Part shown: in pieces, positions 1 through 6,884 of the stretch
How positions within the stretch are numbered: the first letter of the stretch is position 1
Layout of the letters: each line of letters starts with the position of its first letter
DNA from: Lachnospiraceae bacterium
GTDB taxonomy: Bacteria > Bacillota > Clostridia > Lachnospirales > Lachnospiraceae
Assembly: GCA_017889125.1 (NCBI GenBank)
Contig: JAGHER010000023.1
Location: 1-42,337, forward strand
Length of the DNA: 42,337 nucleotides
Reading direction: 5' to 3'
The notes under the pieces: generated by a model
The model's input: the letters and a program-made list of their open reading frames with translations, nothing else
Database searches by the model: none
Told to the model about the DNA's origin: nothing
Position numbers and translations under genes: made by a program

Positions 1-2
1 GC

Positions 3-176
3 GCGCCCCTTCATGGCGCGGTTATTGACAGCCGCCTTGACCACCGGATCGCCATGACCTTTGCCGTGGCCGGTCTCTGTGCTGACGGCGAGACCGAGAT
101 TCAGGGGGCGGAGTGCGTGAACATCTCCTATCCCCAGTTTTATGAGGATCTGAACCGGCTGGCTGGGAAAGCTTAA
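3..176 (+). CDS. aroA: EPSP synthase, C-terminal fragment
   Basis: This is the last 57 codons of a gene that begins before the window. The translation contains [13 protein letters not shown], followed by a short stretch ending in [11 protein letters not shown] and the stop. This matches the C-terminus of 3-phosphoshikimate 1-carboxyvinyltransferase (EPSP synthase), where the DHR-MA motif belongs to the active-site region. The enzyme joins shikimate-3-phosphate and phosphoenolpyruvate in the shikimate route to aromatic amino acids, in the cytosol. A strong terminator follows the stop by about 20 nt. Only the tail is visible, so completeness cannot be judged. Confidence 0.85.
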   Translation, partial: APLHGAVIDSRLDHRIAMTFAVAGLCADGETEIQGAECVNISYPQFYEDLNRLAGKA

Positions 177-196
177 GGAAATTACGATAACGGCCA

Positions 197-255
197 AAAA
201 GCAGCCGCCATCCTTCTCTGGATTATCTGTCTCCAGATGGATGGCGGCTGCTTTT
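197..255. terminator. Bidirectional rho-independent terminator
   Basis: Perfect 17-nt inverted repeat 197-213 / 239-255 (AAAAGCAGCCGCCATCC and its complement). Inside it a second stem, 217-222 / 232-237, extends the hairpin. The A-run on the left and T-run on the right let it work on both strands. It separates aroA (plus) from the convergent Nudix gene (minus). Confidence 0.9.
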
Positions 256-294
256 GTTTCGGCCCTTGTTTCTCAGCCCCGTCAGGACCGCGCC

Positions 295-921
295 TTATAA
301 AAAGCTCCGCAGCTTTTCATTTAATTTCTTATAAATCCGCTCCTGAAACCAGGGCTCAGAGGATGCGGCCACGGCCTCATCCAGGCCAAACCAGGCCACG
401 CCGCTGTTCTCGTCCGGCTTTTCCTGAAGCCGATCCTCCTCATCTGCCTCCAAAAGATACGTCACATTCAGATGCAGGTGAGAGGGAACGTAGACGCCCT
501 TCTTCTCATGACCGTCCACAGTCAGCACCTCCAGCGAAAAAATCTCCTCCGTCACCGGCCGCACATGAAGGATGCCGCTCTCCTCATTAACCTCCCGGAG
601 TGCCACATCCAAAAGTCTGGCATCCCCGTCCGCATGGCCTCCCAGCCAGGACCAGGAATCATAAACATTGTGGTAGGCCATCAGCACCTTTGTCCGCTCC
701 CGGTTCACCACCCAGGCCGACGATGACATGTGGGCCAGACGGTTCTTCCGCAGGAAAATATCCGGCTCCCGCAGAAGGGCCTCTAAAATCACCTCTCTGT
801 CCTGCTCCTCCTGTGGACAGCAGGGCCTATAACGGCGGACGGCATCCAGCAGCGCTTCCACCTGCTCCTGCTGACAGGCCTGCTGTTTCTGCTGGCAAGC
901 CTCCTGCTTATTCAGGTCCAT
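295..921 (-). CDS. Nudix hydrolase family protein
   Basis: 208 aa. A Nudix fold is shown by a Nudix-box-like segment at residues 95-117: G95, then R109-E110, E113-E114 and G116-I117. These enzymes hydrolyse nucleoside diphosphates linked to another group, using Mg2+ held by the REUXEE glutamates. The first glutamate of the consensus (GX5E) is Ala101 here, while the metal-binding REVNEE core is intact. The first 20 residues are Gln-rich (three QQ-containing repeats) and not part of the fold. It starts 32 nt after the cytidylate-kinase-like gene behind CGGAGGAG, so the two are probably one transcript. Substrate unknown. Confidence 0.85.
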   Translation of the reverse strand: MDLNKQEACQQKQQACQQEQVEALLDAVRRYRPCCPQEEQDREVILEALLREPDIFLRKNRLAHMSSSAWVVNRERTKVLMAYHNVYDSWSWLGGHADGDARLLDVALREVNEESGILHVRPVTEEIFSLEVLTVDGHEKKGVYVPSHLHLNVTYLLEADEEDRLQEKPDENSGVAWFGLDEAVAASSEPWFQERIYKKLNEKLRSFL

Positions 922-953
922 CGTTTGTCTCCTCCGTTTTGTCTCTTAGCAGA

Positions 954-1601
954 TCAAAGTCCCTCCCAGGTAAATCCCTTCAGACGAATGTAATCCTTAA
1001 TCAGAACCACCATCTGCTCAAACTCCAGGCGGCTGCTGTTGATGGGCAGATCGTAATGCTCCATGTCCATCCAGTCCCGTCCGGCAAAATACCGGCAGTA
1101 TTCCCGGCGCTCCTTGTCGATGCGCTTGATCCGCTTCAGCGCCTCCTTCTCGTCTACCTTATCCACATCCATAACCCGGCGTACCCGGGTGTCCATATTG
1201 GCATACACAAAAATCCGGATCAGCTCGTCCAGATTCTCCTGCTCCAGAATATAATCAGCACACCGCCCGGCAATGATGCAGGTCTCCTCCTCTGCCAGCT
1301 TCCGAATCACCTCCGACTGAAAGCGGAAAAGATTCTCCGGCGTGGTCAGATTCCCCTCTGCCTTAGGCGTATAGAGATCCGGCTTCATCTCCTTCACAAT
1401 CCGGTACAGGAGATTGTTCCCTGCCTTCTCATCGGCCAGGCGGAAATACTGCTCGCCGATGGCGCTGGTCTCCGAGGTCATCTTAAGGATTTCCTCGTCA
1501 TAAAAATGAATTCCCAGCTCCTCCGCCAGCATCCGTCCGGTGATTCGTCCGCCGCTGCCATACTGTCTCCCAATGGTAATGACAAAATGATTTTTCTCCA
1601 T
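954..1601 (-). CDS. Cytidylate kinase-like family protein
   Basis: 215 aa. Near the N-terminus is a P-loop variant, GRQYGSGGRITG (residues 11-22), followed by ELGIHFYDEEIL. This pattern is typical of the cytidylate-kinase-2-like family common in Firmicutes. IIAGRCADYIL and a C-terminal DKERREYCRYF segment also match the family. Family members are presumed P-loop kinases, but their substrate is often not CMP. Start supported by GGGGG about 10 nt upstream. Its likely promoter is an extended -10 at 1694-1702, and a hairpin repeat lies in the leader. It probably leads the operon with the Nudix gene. Confidence 0.85.
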   Translation of the reverse strand: MEKNHFVITIGRQYGSGGRITGRMLAEELGIHFYDEEILKMTSETSAIGEQYFRLADEKAGNNLLYRIVKEMKPDLYTPKAEGNLTTPENLFRFQSEVIRKLAEEETCIIAGRCADYILEQENLDELIRIFVYANMDTRVRRVMDVDKVDEKEALKRIKRIDKERREYCRYFAGRDWMDMEHYDLPINSSRLEFEQMVVLIKDYIRLKGFTWEGL

Positions 1602-1651
1602 CGCGTCAATCCCCCTTTTCTCATCCTGGCACAGTGCCAGTTTTCCTTTAG

Positions 1652-1678
1652 GGAAACGATGATTTAATCAGCGTTTCC
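1652..1678. repeat. Hairpin-forming intergenic repeat, copy A
   Basis: Arms 1652-1664 and 1666-1678 are complementary apart from one mismatch. The right arm reads AATCAGCGTTTCC. The same core recurs in other gaps of the window: 6575-6589, 2907-2916, 28523-28536 (inverted) and 28611-28620. Here it lies in the predicted 5' leader of the cytidylate-kinase-like gene. Confidence 0.6.
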
Positions 1679-1693
1679 TTAGATCCTGTCTTT

Positions 1694-1702
1694 ATTTTAC
1701 CA
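1694..1702 (-). promoter_or_regulatory. Extended -10 promoter for kinase/Nudix operon
   Basis: On the minus strand the site reads TGGTAAAAT, an extended -10 (TGn plus a hexamer close to TATAAT). It sits in an AT-rich stretch about 95 nt upstream of the cytidylate-kinase-like start. No good -35 was found at 17 nt, which is usual for extended -10 promoters. Confidence 0.5.
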
Positions 1703-1753
1703 CATTTCTCTGTAAAAAAATAGCAAAATTTACAGTATCTCTGACGCTGCTGA

Positions 1754-2743
1754 TTACTTATCGTCCGCCGCTGACTGCCCCTCTTCTGTTGCGGTCTGCT
1801 CCTCTTCCTCCGTGATCTGTCCCTCTCCCGGGAAAAGAAGCTCCGGCTCATCCTCTCCCCATCGGGTAGTGGGCTCTAAAAGCTCCGGCGTCTCATCCTC
1901 CGCCCGGGTGGTGGGCTCAATCATGCCTGCAGATATCGTAATTTCATCCGTCTCGTCCATCTTCTCCGATTCAGGGACGTTCTCTCCCTCTGCCTGGTCC
2001 GAAGGAATCATCTCCTTCCCATCATTCGGTTTTCCGTTCTCATCCAGATTTCCGATCTCGTCCAGCTTTCTGGACTCATCCAGTTCTCCGGCCGCATCCA
2101 GCTTCCTGGCCTCATCCATAGGCTCCACCTTATCCTTCTCCCACTTCATCCGCGCCGGATTCCCTTTTCCAGCCGCAAAGCCCACAGGCAGATGCTCTGC
2201 GGGAATCACTGATTCATAATCAATGTCCGTAAAATAATTGCAGAAGGTCAGCTCCACATAGATAAAGCGGAGATTCTCCTGGTCTGCCAGGGCATAGATA
2301 TAGCCGTAATTGGAAGCCTCCACCGCCGCCGCAGGATAGGAAAAGCCTTCCGCCCCATAGATCAGGCAATCCTCTGCAGAAGGAATCGCCTCCAGACGGG
2401 CAAGCTCCCGTGCAAAGTCCTCCGGACTGCAGCGATAGACCAGGTAGCCCAGATAACAGGGATCCCACCGGTTTACGTATTCATAGTAAAAGCTTTCCGT
2501 AACCGCCGACTCCGGCAGCGACTGCGGAAAAATATCACTGAGGATCAAATAGCTCTCCGCTGTATCCTTTGATGCCCGTGGATTCCGATGGATACCCTCA
2601 GGTCCAAAATATTCTGCATACTGCGCCGGATCTGTGACCACCGTCTGCTCTGTCCAATTTGCTGCCAGATAATATCCTCCTCCAGCCGCCAGGGCCAAAA
2701 TAGCCGCCGTAATAATCAGCACCAGAAACCTTGCCTTTTTCAT
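1754..2743 (-). CDS. Membrane-anchored protein with acidic repetitive tail, unknown function
   Basis: 329 aa, family not recognised. An N-terminal hydrophobic segment after MKKARF (about residues 5-28) acts as an uncleaved anchor or signal peptide; no lipobox cysteine is seen. Residues about 30-205 look globular and are rich in Tyr and aromatics. From about 205 to the end the chain is highly charged and of low complexity. It contains a degenerate run with the pattern LDE(S/I/N).(R/G)(K/N)L, and two near copies of EPTTR..EDE.PELL. The tail is probably disordered and may span or bind cell wall. It is monocistronic between the TetR gene and the kinase gene. Start supported by AAGGAGGG upstream. 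Confidence 0.7.
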   Translation of the reverse strand: MKKARFLVLIITAAILALAAGGGYYLAANWTEQTVVTDPAQYAEYFGPEGIHRNPRASKDTAESYLILSDIFPQSLPESAVTESFYYEYVNRWDPCYLGYLVYRCSPEDFARELARLEAIPSAEDCLIYGAEGFSYPAAAVEASNYGYIYALADQENLRFIYVELTFCNYFTDIDYESVIPAEHLPVGFAAGKGNPARMKWEKDKVEPMDEARKLDAAGELDESRKLDEIGNLDENGKPNDGKEMIPSDQAEGENVPESEKMDETDEITISAGMIEPTTRAEDETPELLEPTTRWGEDEPELLFPGEGQITEEEEQTATEEGQSAADDK

Positions 2744-2967
2744 TGCCGTCCCTCCTTATTGTCCTTACGAAAATCAGCGTCCTTTACTCTGAATGTCCGC
2801 CGCCGGACAGGCGGCATGTGTTCAGGGATGCCCCATGCGCCCGCCAGACTTTCATGGATTGGTGGTGCACCTGCCCGCCGGGCGCATGTAGGTTTGCGCT
2901 TTATTCATCAGCGTTTCTCTGACCTTCATTTTATCATGGAAAGGACGGACAAAGACAAAATTTTCCT
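2744..2967. other. Structured GC-rich intergenic region
   Basis: No gene is apparent. It contains a 6-bp GC stem (2799-2804 / 2810-2815), a 10-bp inverted repeat CATGCGCCCG at 2834-2843 paired with 2879-2888 around a 35-nt loop, and a copy of the ATCAGCGTTT repeat at 2907-2916. An extended -10 TGATAAAAT (minus strand, 2928-2936) is the likely promoter of the membrane-anchored protein. The hairpins would therefore lie in its roughly 175-nt leader. Confidence 0.5.
2928..2936 (-). promoter_or_regulatory. Extended -10 promoter for membrane-anchored protein
   Basis: Minus strand reads TGATAAAAT, an extended -10. A TTGTCT sits 19 nt upstream as a poor -35. As in the kinase leader, an AAACGCTGAT repeat begins about 10-20 nt downstream. 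Confidence 0.4.
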
Positions 2968-3603
2968 TTAATAATCCTTACGATTTTCCCTCTCCCATCG
3001 GAGAAAATCCAGGGCATGGACGGGCATGGCCATGGCATCGGTCTGCAGTACAGCGAAAACCTTCAGGAGCCGTTCAATCTGCTCATCATCCACCGGTGCC
3101 ACCGTATTGTCCAGGGTCACCGTAAGCACCGTCAGGATGATCCTGGCTGTCTCCTCCGGATAAAGGCACCGGATACCGCCCTCCTGGACGCCCTGGCGGA
3201 TAATATCCGCCAGAATCGGCTCCATCTTGGTAATTAAAATCTGATAGAATTTCTGGTGGATAAAGGCGTTCTGCTGCTGGTGAAGGAAGCTTCCCCGTGC
3301 CTCCTGACGTTTTAATTCCAGAGAAGAATTCAGGCAGGCCTGATAAATGATTTCCAGCTTTTTAAAGGCATCCATTCCCTCCGCCAGGGCCAGCTCCCTG
3401 CCCTCATCCAGGATGCGGGAGTAGGAGCGCTCAATCGCCGCTTCGATAATGTCATTTTTTGAAGAAAAGTAATAATAAATACTCCCCTTGCCAATGCCGG
3501 CCCTCCTTGCAATGTCGCTGACCGAAATACTGTCTACGCTGGCCTCCGTCATCAGCTCCTGCAGCGCGTCCAGGATCTGCTCTCTTTTCGTCTGCACTTC
3601 CAT
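2968..3603 (-). CDS. TetR/AcrR family repressor of the SCP2-ligase operon
   Basis: 211 aa from the chosen start. The N-terminal TetR helix-turn-helix is clear: ISVSDIARRAGIGKGSIYYYF followed by SSKNDII. The C-terminal helices would form the ligand and dimer domain. The longer frame starts at 3639, but AAAGGA lies 8 nt before the ATG at 3603, and the extended -10 at 3645-3653 puts the transcript start near 3638. The shorter start is therefore preferred. It is divergent from the SCP2-hydrolase-condensation-carrier-ligase operon, and a 17-bp palindrome lies between them. It probably represses that operon and perhaps itself. An acyl chain or acyl-CoA ligand is an inference from context. Confidence 0.9.
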   Translation of the reverse strand: MEVQTKREQILDALQELMTEASVDSISVSDIARRAGIGKGSIYYYFSSKNDIIEAAIERSYSRILDEGRELALAEGMDAFKKLEIIYQACLNSSLELKRQEARGSFLHQQQNAFIHQKFYQILITKMEPILADIIRQGVQEGGIRCLYPEETARIILTVLTVTLDNTVAPVDDEQIERLLKVFAVLQTDAMAMPVHALDFLRWERENRKDY

Positions 3604-3644
3604 TCTGTGTCCTTTCTCTGTCTGTTCGCTTTTAAACATCTATA

Positions 3645-3653
3645 AGTATAGCA
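3645..3653 (-). promoter_or_regulatory. Extended -10 promoter of the TetR gene
   Basis: Minus strand reads TGCTATACT, an extended -10 box. A transcript from about 3638 would carry the AAAGGA site used for the start at 3603. Confidence 0.55.
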
Positions 3654-3686
3654 GATATGAGACTTTTTTACACGCAAAATCCCCAC

Positions 3687-3715
3687 TTGACTGCCGTTCC
3701 AAAAGATGATAAGGT
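3687..3715 (+). promoter_or_regulatory. Candidate promoter of the SCP2-ligase operon
   Basis: TTGACT at 3687-3692 with 17-nt spacing to TAAGGT at 3710-3715. A TG one base upstream makes it extended, though the hexamer is weak. The predicted start near 3722 falls just before the palindrome at 3730-3746, so a bound repressor would block it. Confidence 0.45.
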
Positions 3716-3729
3716 AACCTTAAGGGATT

Positions 3730-3746
3730 TTCGACCGTCGGTCGAA
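3730..3746. promoter_or_regulatory. Palindromic TetR operator candidate
   Basis: Perfect inverted repeat TTCGACCG-T-CGGTCGAA between divergent tetR and the SCP2 operon. A pseudopalindrome of this length and GACCG/CGGTC content is typical of TetR-family operators. No similar site was noticed elsewhere in the window. Confidence 0.75.
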
Positions 3747-3790
3747 TCCCTGGGAAAGCAGGGTTCTGCCATGTTTTCCCCGACAAATAC

Positions 3791-3807
3791 CGGCGGCTAA
3801 GCCGCCG
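3791..3807 (+). other. Leader hairpin ahead of the SCP2 gene
   Basis: CGGCGGC-TAA-GCCGCCG is a perfect 7-bp GC stem with a three-base loop, ending 7 nt before the GGGAGG ribosome binding site. It has no T-run, so it is not a terminator. It may influence translation or mRNA stability. Confidence 0.5.
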
Positions 3808-3823
3808 ATTCGGGAGGTTGCAA

Positions 3824-4141
3824 ATGACGTACGAAGAGCTGTTTCAGACGGTAAAGGACATGTTTATGAAGGCTGATGTAAGCGGGATCAAGGAGCATCT
3901 GGCTTTTCAGTTTAATATCACCGGAGAGGGAGAAGGGGCATTTTACGCCGAAGTTAAGGATGGCGTGCTGTCCATCGAACCATATGAGTATTATGACAGG
4001 GATGCGATTTTCATCTGCAGTGCCAAAACACTTTTAAAGATTGCCGCAGGAAAATTGGATCCCGTTTTTGCATTTACCACAGGAAAGCTTAAGGTAGAGG
4101 GCAGTCTGGACAAGGCCCTGATGCTTAAAAACTTTCTGTAA
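3824..4141 (+). CDS. SCP2 sterol-transfer-like lipid-binding protein
   Basis: 105 aa, a single SCP2-like domain. The features are an N-terminal helix, the beta-sheet segment around GAFYAEVKDGVLSIEPYEY, then DAIFICSAKTLLKIAAGKLDPVFAFTTGKLKVEGSLDKAL. The pattern with LDP...A...GK.K.EG is characteristic of SCP2 domains, which hold lipids or acyl chains in a hydrophobic tunnel. The ATG at 3824 is preferred over an upstream TTG because GGGAGG sits 6 nt before it. It is first in the five-gene operon, so it may present or store the acyl substrate or product. That role is inferred. Confidence 0.85.
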   Translation: MTYEELFQTVKDMFMKADVSGIKEHLAFQFNITGEGEGAFYAEVKDGVLSIEPYEYYDRDAIFICSAKTLLKIAAGKLDPVFAFTTGKLKVEGSLDKALMLKNFL

Positions 4142-4153
4142 ACGTTCTGTAAT

Positions 4154-4181
4154 CAGACAGCCGTTCTGACCTGGCTGTCTG
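4154..4181 (+). other. Intercistronic hairpin
   Basis: CAGACAGCC at 4154-4162 pairs perfectly with GGCTGTCTG at 4173-4181, between the SCP2 and hydrolase genes. It is followed by GGGAAAGGAG, not a T-run. It is more likely an mRNA stability or processing element than a terminator. Confidence 0.55.
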
Positions 4182-4200
4182 GGAAAGGAGTGTTTCAACC

Positions 4201-5154
4201 ATGAAATTCACCCGTTATCTTTTGGGTGCGGCGGCAGTGGGGGCCGCAGGCGAGTACGCCCTGGCCCGCTACTTTTTCCGCCGCACCATGATCCGCTCCA
4301 ATGCCAAAAATGAGCGGACCATCAAAATGTCCGGCACGGACTGGGATGTGTACATTCCCGCCATTCGAAAAAAAAGGGAATGGCTGGATCTGCAGCCCAG
4401 GGAGGATGTTTACATTACCTCCAGTGACGGCCTGAAGCTCCACGGCACCTTTTTCCCCAGGGAAAATACCAAAAAGGTGGCCATCTGCTTCCACGGCTAC
4501 ACCAGCGAGGGCTTAAGCGACTACACTTCTCTGGGAAAATTTTATCTGGAGCATGGCTTCCAGGTTCTTTTGGTGGATGAGCGGGCCCACGGCCAGAGCG
4601 AGGGAACCTATATCGGCTTCGGCTGCCTTGACCGGCATGACGCCAAAGCCTGGATCGAATACATCCTCAGCCGGGTGGGCACAGACTGCCAGATCCTTCT
4701 TCAGGGAATCTCCATGGGAGCCGCCACAGTGCTGATGACTACAGGGCTGGCTCTTCCGCCCCAGGTTAAGGCTGCTGTTTCCGACTGTGCCTTTACCTCC
4801 GCATACTATGTATTCAAATCGGTATTAAAGACCATGTATCATCTGCCCGCATTCCCCTTAATGAACCTTGCAGACCTGATGAACCGCCGCCGGGCTGGCT
4901 ACGGCCTTAATGAATGCAACGCAGTGAACGAGGTGGCAAAGTCTGTCACGCCTACCCTCTTCATCCACGGAGACCGTGACACCTTCGTGCCATGCTCCAT
5001 GGTATATGAGCTTTACGAGGCCTGCCATGCACCAAAGGAGCTTCTGGTCATCCATGACGCCAGTCATGCGGAGGCCTATTATAAAGATACGGAAGCCTAC
5101 GAAAACGCAGTAACCAAATTCATCAACCATTACTTCCAGGGAGGAGAGATCTAG
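4201..5154 (+). CDS. Alpha/beta hydrolase
   Basis: 317 aa. Alpha/beta hydrolase fold with oxyanion HGY at about 98-100, nucleophile elbow GISMGAA (Ser171), acid Asp260 in HGDRDTFVP and His289 in DASHAEAYY, so the triad is complete. Residues 5-26 are hydrophobic with positive flanks, so it may be membrane-tethered. This layout matches the Firmicute family of membrane-linked serine hydrolases. It follows the SCP2 gene and lies 1 nt from the condensation-domain gene. Plausible roles are a type II thioesterase or product-releasing esterase, or making free fatty acids for the ligase. Substrate not determinable. Confidence 0.88.
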   Translation: MKFTRYLLGAAAVGAAGEYALARYFFRRTMIRSNAKNERTIKMSGTDWDVYIPAIRKKREWLDLQPREDVYITSSDGLKLHGTFFPRENTKKVAICFHGYTSEGLSDYTSLGKFYLEHGFQVLLVDERAHGQSEGTYIGFGCLDRHDAKAWIEYILSRVGTDCQILLQGISMGAATVLMTTGLALPPQVKAAVSDCAFTSAYYVFKSVLKTMYHLPAFPLMNLADLMNRRRAGYGLNECNAVNEVAKSVTPTLFIHGDRDTFVPCSMVYELYEACHAPKELLVIHDASHAEAYYKDTEAYENAVTKFINHYFQGGEI

Positions 5155-5155
5155 C

Positions 5156-6562
5156 ATGAAAACCAGAAAAGGCAACAAGGTATACCCCTTAACCAATGCC
5201 CAGAACCTGCATTTCTACTGTCTGAAATACTGTCCGGCCAAGCAGGTATTAAACATCGGCTCCAGCCTGACCATCCAGCTGGATCTGAACTGGGATGTGC
5301 TCCGGGAATGCATCCGGGAAGCCATCTCCCGCTGCGAGGCCATGCGGCTGCGGTTTGCCGAGGATAAGGACGGAACCGTTTATCAGTATGTGGTGCGCCA
5401 GGACGATTCCGTCATCGAGCAGTTTGACTTTACCGGCTGGACCCAGGAGGACGCTGACGCCAAAATGCGTGAGTGGACGGAGACGCCCTTCGCCCGCTAC
5501 GATTCCCCCATGCACCGCATCGTCATCATCAAGACACCAGACGGCTTCCAGGGTATGTACATTGCCGTGGATCATATGACTATGGATGCCCAGTCCCTGA
5601 TCCTTTTCTTCCGGGACATCATTGAGCTGTACGCCCACAGGATGTACGAAGGTATCGACTATCCAAAGCCCATGTCCTCCTACATCACCCAGTTAAAGAA
5701 GGATCTGGAGTATGAGGCAGGTTCCAGAGCCAGCCAGAAGGACCGGGAATTCTTCCAGAATCTCATCGCTTCCTCTGAGCCGATCTTTGCTGATATCTAC
5801 GGCCCCGGAAAGCTGGAGGCTGAGCGGAAGGCCACGGGAAATCCCAACCTCCGTGCCGCCACCAACACCTCCACCAACGTAGAGGCCAATATCACCACCT
5901 TCCATCTGGAGACGGAGCCCTCTGCCAGGATGTTCCAGTTCTGCGAGGATCAGCAGGTTTCCATGACCTGTCTGCTGTTAATGGGCCTGCGCACCTACCT
6001 GCAGAAGGAAAACAATCTGGATGACATCTCCGTGACCACCACCATTGCCCGGAGAGCTACCCTGCAGGAAAAGCGTTCCGGCGGAACCCGGATTCACTGC
6101 TTCCCCTTCCGCACTATCGTTCCCAGGGAGGACACCTTCATCGAGGGCATTTATAAGATCCGCGATATGCAGAATCAGTATTTCCGTCACGCCAATTTCA
6201 GCCCAACGGAATACTATTACTACCGTTCCCAGTATTACAAGCTGGCAAACGGCCAGACCTACGAGCCCCTCTCTCTCACCTACCAGCCCCTGGCCATGCG
6301 CTATGACGGCCCCGGCTTGGACAAGCTTGAAGACATCCAGTACAAGACAGCCCGGTATTCCAACGGTGTTGCCGCCCACACTCTGTACCTGACCGTAAGC
6401 CAGAACGCCACAGACAATGGCCTGGATTTCTGCTTTGAGTATCAGACCGGCGTGGTGACCCCGGAAAAGCTCCAGGAGATTTATTACTATCTCTGCCGGA
6501 TTATTTTCCGCGGCATTGAGGACTGCAGCCGTACCGTAGGCGAAGTGATCGAGTGGAGCTAA
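5156..6562 (+). CDS. Stand-alone condensation-domain protein (NRPS C-domain superfamily)
   Basis: 468 aa, the length of one complete condensation/acyltransferase domain. The active-site motif HHxxxDG appears as D139-H140-MTM-D144-A, in AVDHMTMDAQS. The catalytic second His and the structural Asp are kept; the first His is Asp. The downstream halves include FCEDQQVSMTCLLLMGL and TRIHCFPFRTIVPRED, which fit the C-domain floor and bridge regions. It begins 1 nt after the hydrolase stop. With a carrier protein and an acyl-AMP ligase directly downstream, it should move an acyl chain from the carrier onto an amine or alcohol. Acceptor identity is unknown. Confidence 0.85.
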   Translation: MKTRKGNKVYPLTNAQNLHFYCLKYCPAKQVLNIGSSLTIQLDLNWDVLRECIREAISRCEAMRLRFAEDKDGTVYQYVVRQDDSVIEQFDFTGWTQEDADAKMREWTETPFARYDSPMHRIVIIKTPDGFQGMYIAVDHMTMDAQSLILFFRDIIELYAHRMYEGIDYPKPMSSYITQLKKDLEYEAGSRASQKDREFFQNLIASSEPIFADIYGPGKLEAERKATGNPNLRAATNTSTNVEANITTFHLETEPSARMFQFCEDQQVSMTCLLLMGLRTYLQKENNLDDISVTTTIARRATLQEKRSGGTRIHCFPFRTIVPREDTFIEGIYKIRDMQNQYFRHANFSPTEYYYYRSQYYKLANGQTYEPLSLTYQPLAMRYDGPGLDKLEDIQYKTARYSNGVAAHTLYLTVSQNATDNGLDFCFEYQTGVVTPEKLQEIYYYLCRIIFRGIEDCSRTVGEVIEWS

Positions 6563-6589
6563 GGAATCGCTGCATTAATCAGCGTTTCC
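6563..6589. repeat. Hairpin-forming intergenic repeat, copy C
   Basis: GGAATCGCTG (6563-6572) pairs with CAGCGTTTCC (6580-6589) with one mismatch. It carries the core TTAATCAGCGTTTCC. It lies inside the biosynthetic operon, between the condensation and carrier genes, in the 80-nt gap. Confidence 0.6.
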
Positions 6590-6642
6590 CCAATATTGCA
6601 TTTTCAGTGAAAATCAGAAAGCATTCAGGAGGATAGAGAACC

Positions 6643-6870
6643 ATGTTAAAGGAATTAAAAAAAGTAATCTGCCAGTATGTGGATGTAAATCCGGAAGACA
6701 TTAAAGAGGATTCCCGTTTTATCGAGGACTTAGGCTTCACCTCTTATGACTTCATGAGCCTGGTAGGCGAGCTGGAAGACAAATACGATATCGAAGTTAA
6801 CGAGCGGGATGTAGTAAATGTAAAGACCGTCGGCCAGGCCGTGGAATACATCAAATCCCTTCAGGATTAA
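6643..6870 (+). CDS. Acyl/peptidyl carrier protein
   Basis: 75 aa, the size of a free-standing carrier protein. The four-helix pattern and DLGFTSYDFMSLVGELED are recognisable. Ser34 in the TSY of GFTSYDF sits where the phosphopantetheine serine (DSL) is found. AGGAGG lies about 11 nt before the ATG. It is flanked by the condensation and ligase genes, so it should carry the activated acyl group as a thioester between them. Housekeeping fatty-acid ACP normally has DSL and fab neighbours, so this is a dedicated carrier. Confidence 0.93.
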   Translation: MLKELKKVICQYVDVNPEDIKEDSRFIEDLGFTSYDFMSLVGELEDKYDIEVNERDVVNVKTVGQAVEYIKSLQD

Positions 6871-6884
6871 GAAAAGGAGGCCCT

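Noticed and set aside
600-1667. 355-codon plus-strand open frame
   Set aside because: Antisense to the Nudix and cytidylate-kinase-like genes; Pro/Ser/His-rich with no motif and no ribosome site.
3604-3639. Longer start for the first TetR gene
   Set aside because: No ribosome binding site, and it coincides with the predicted transcript start.
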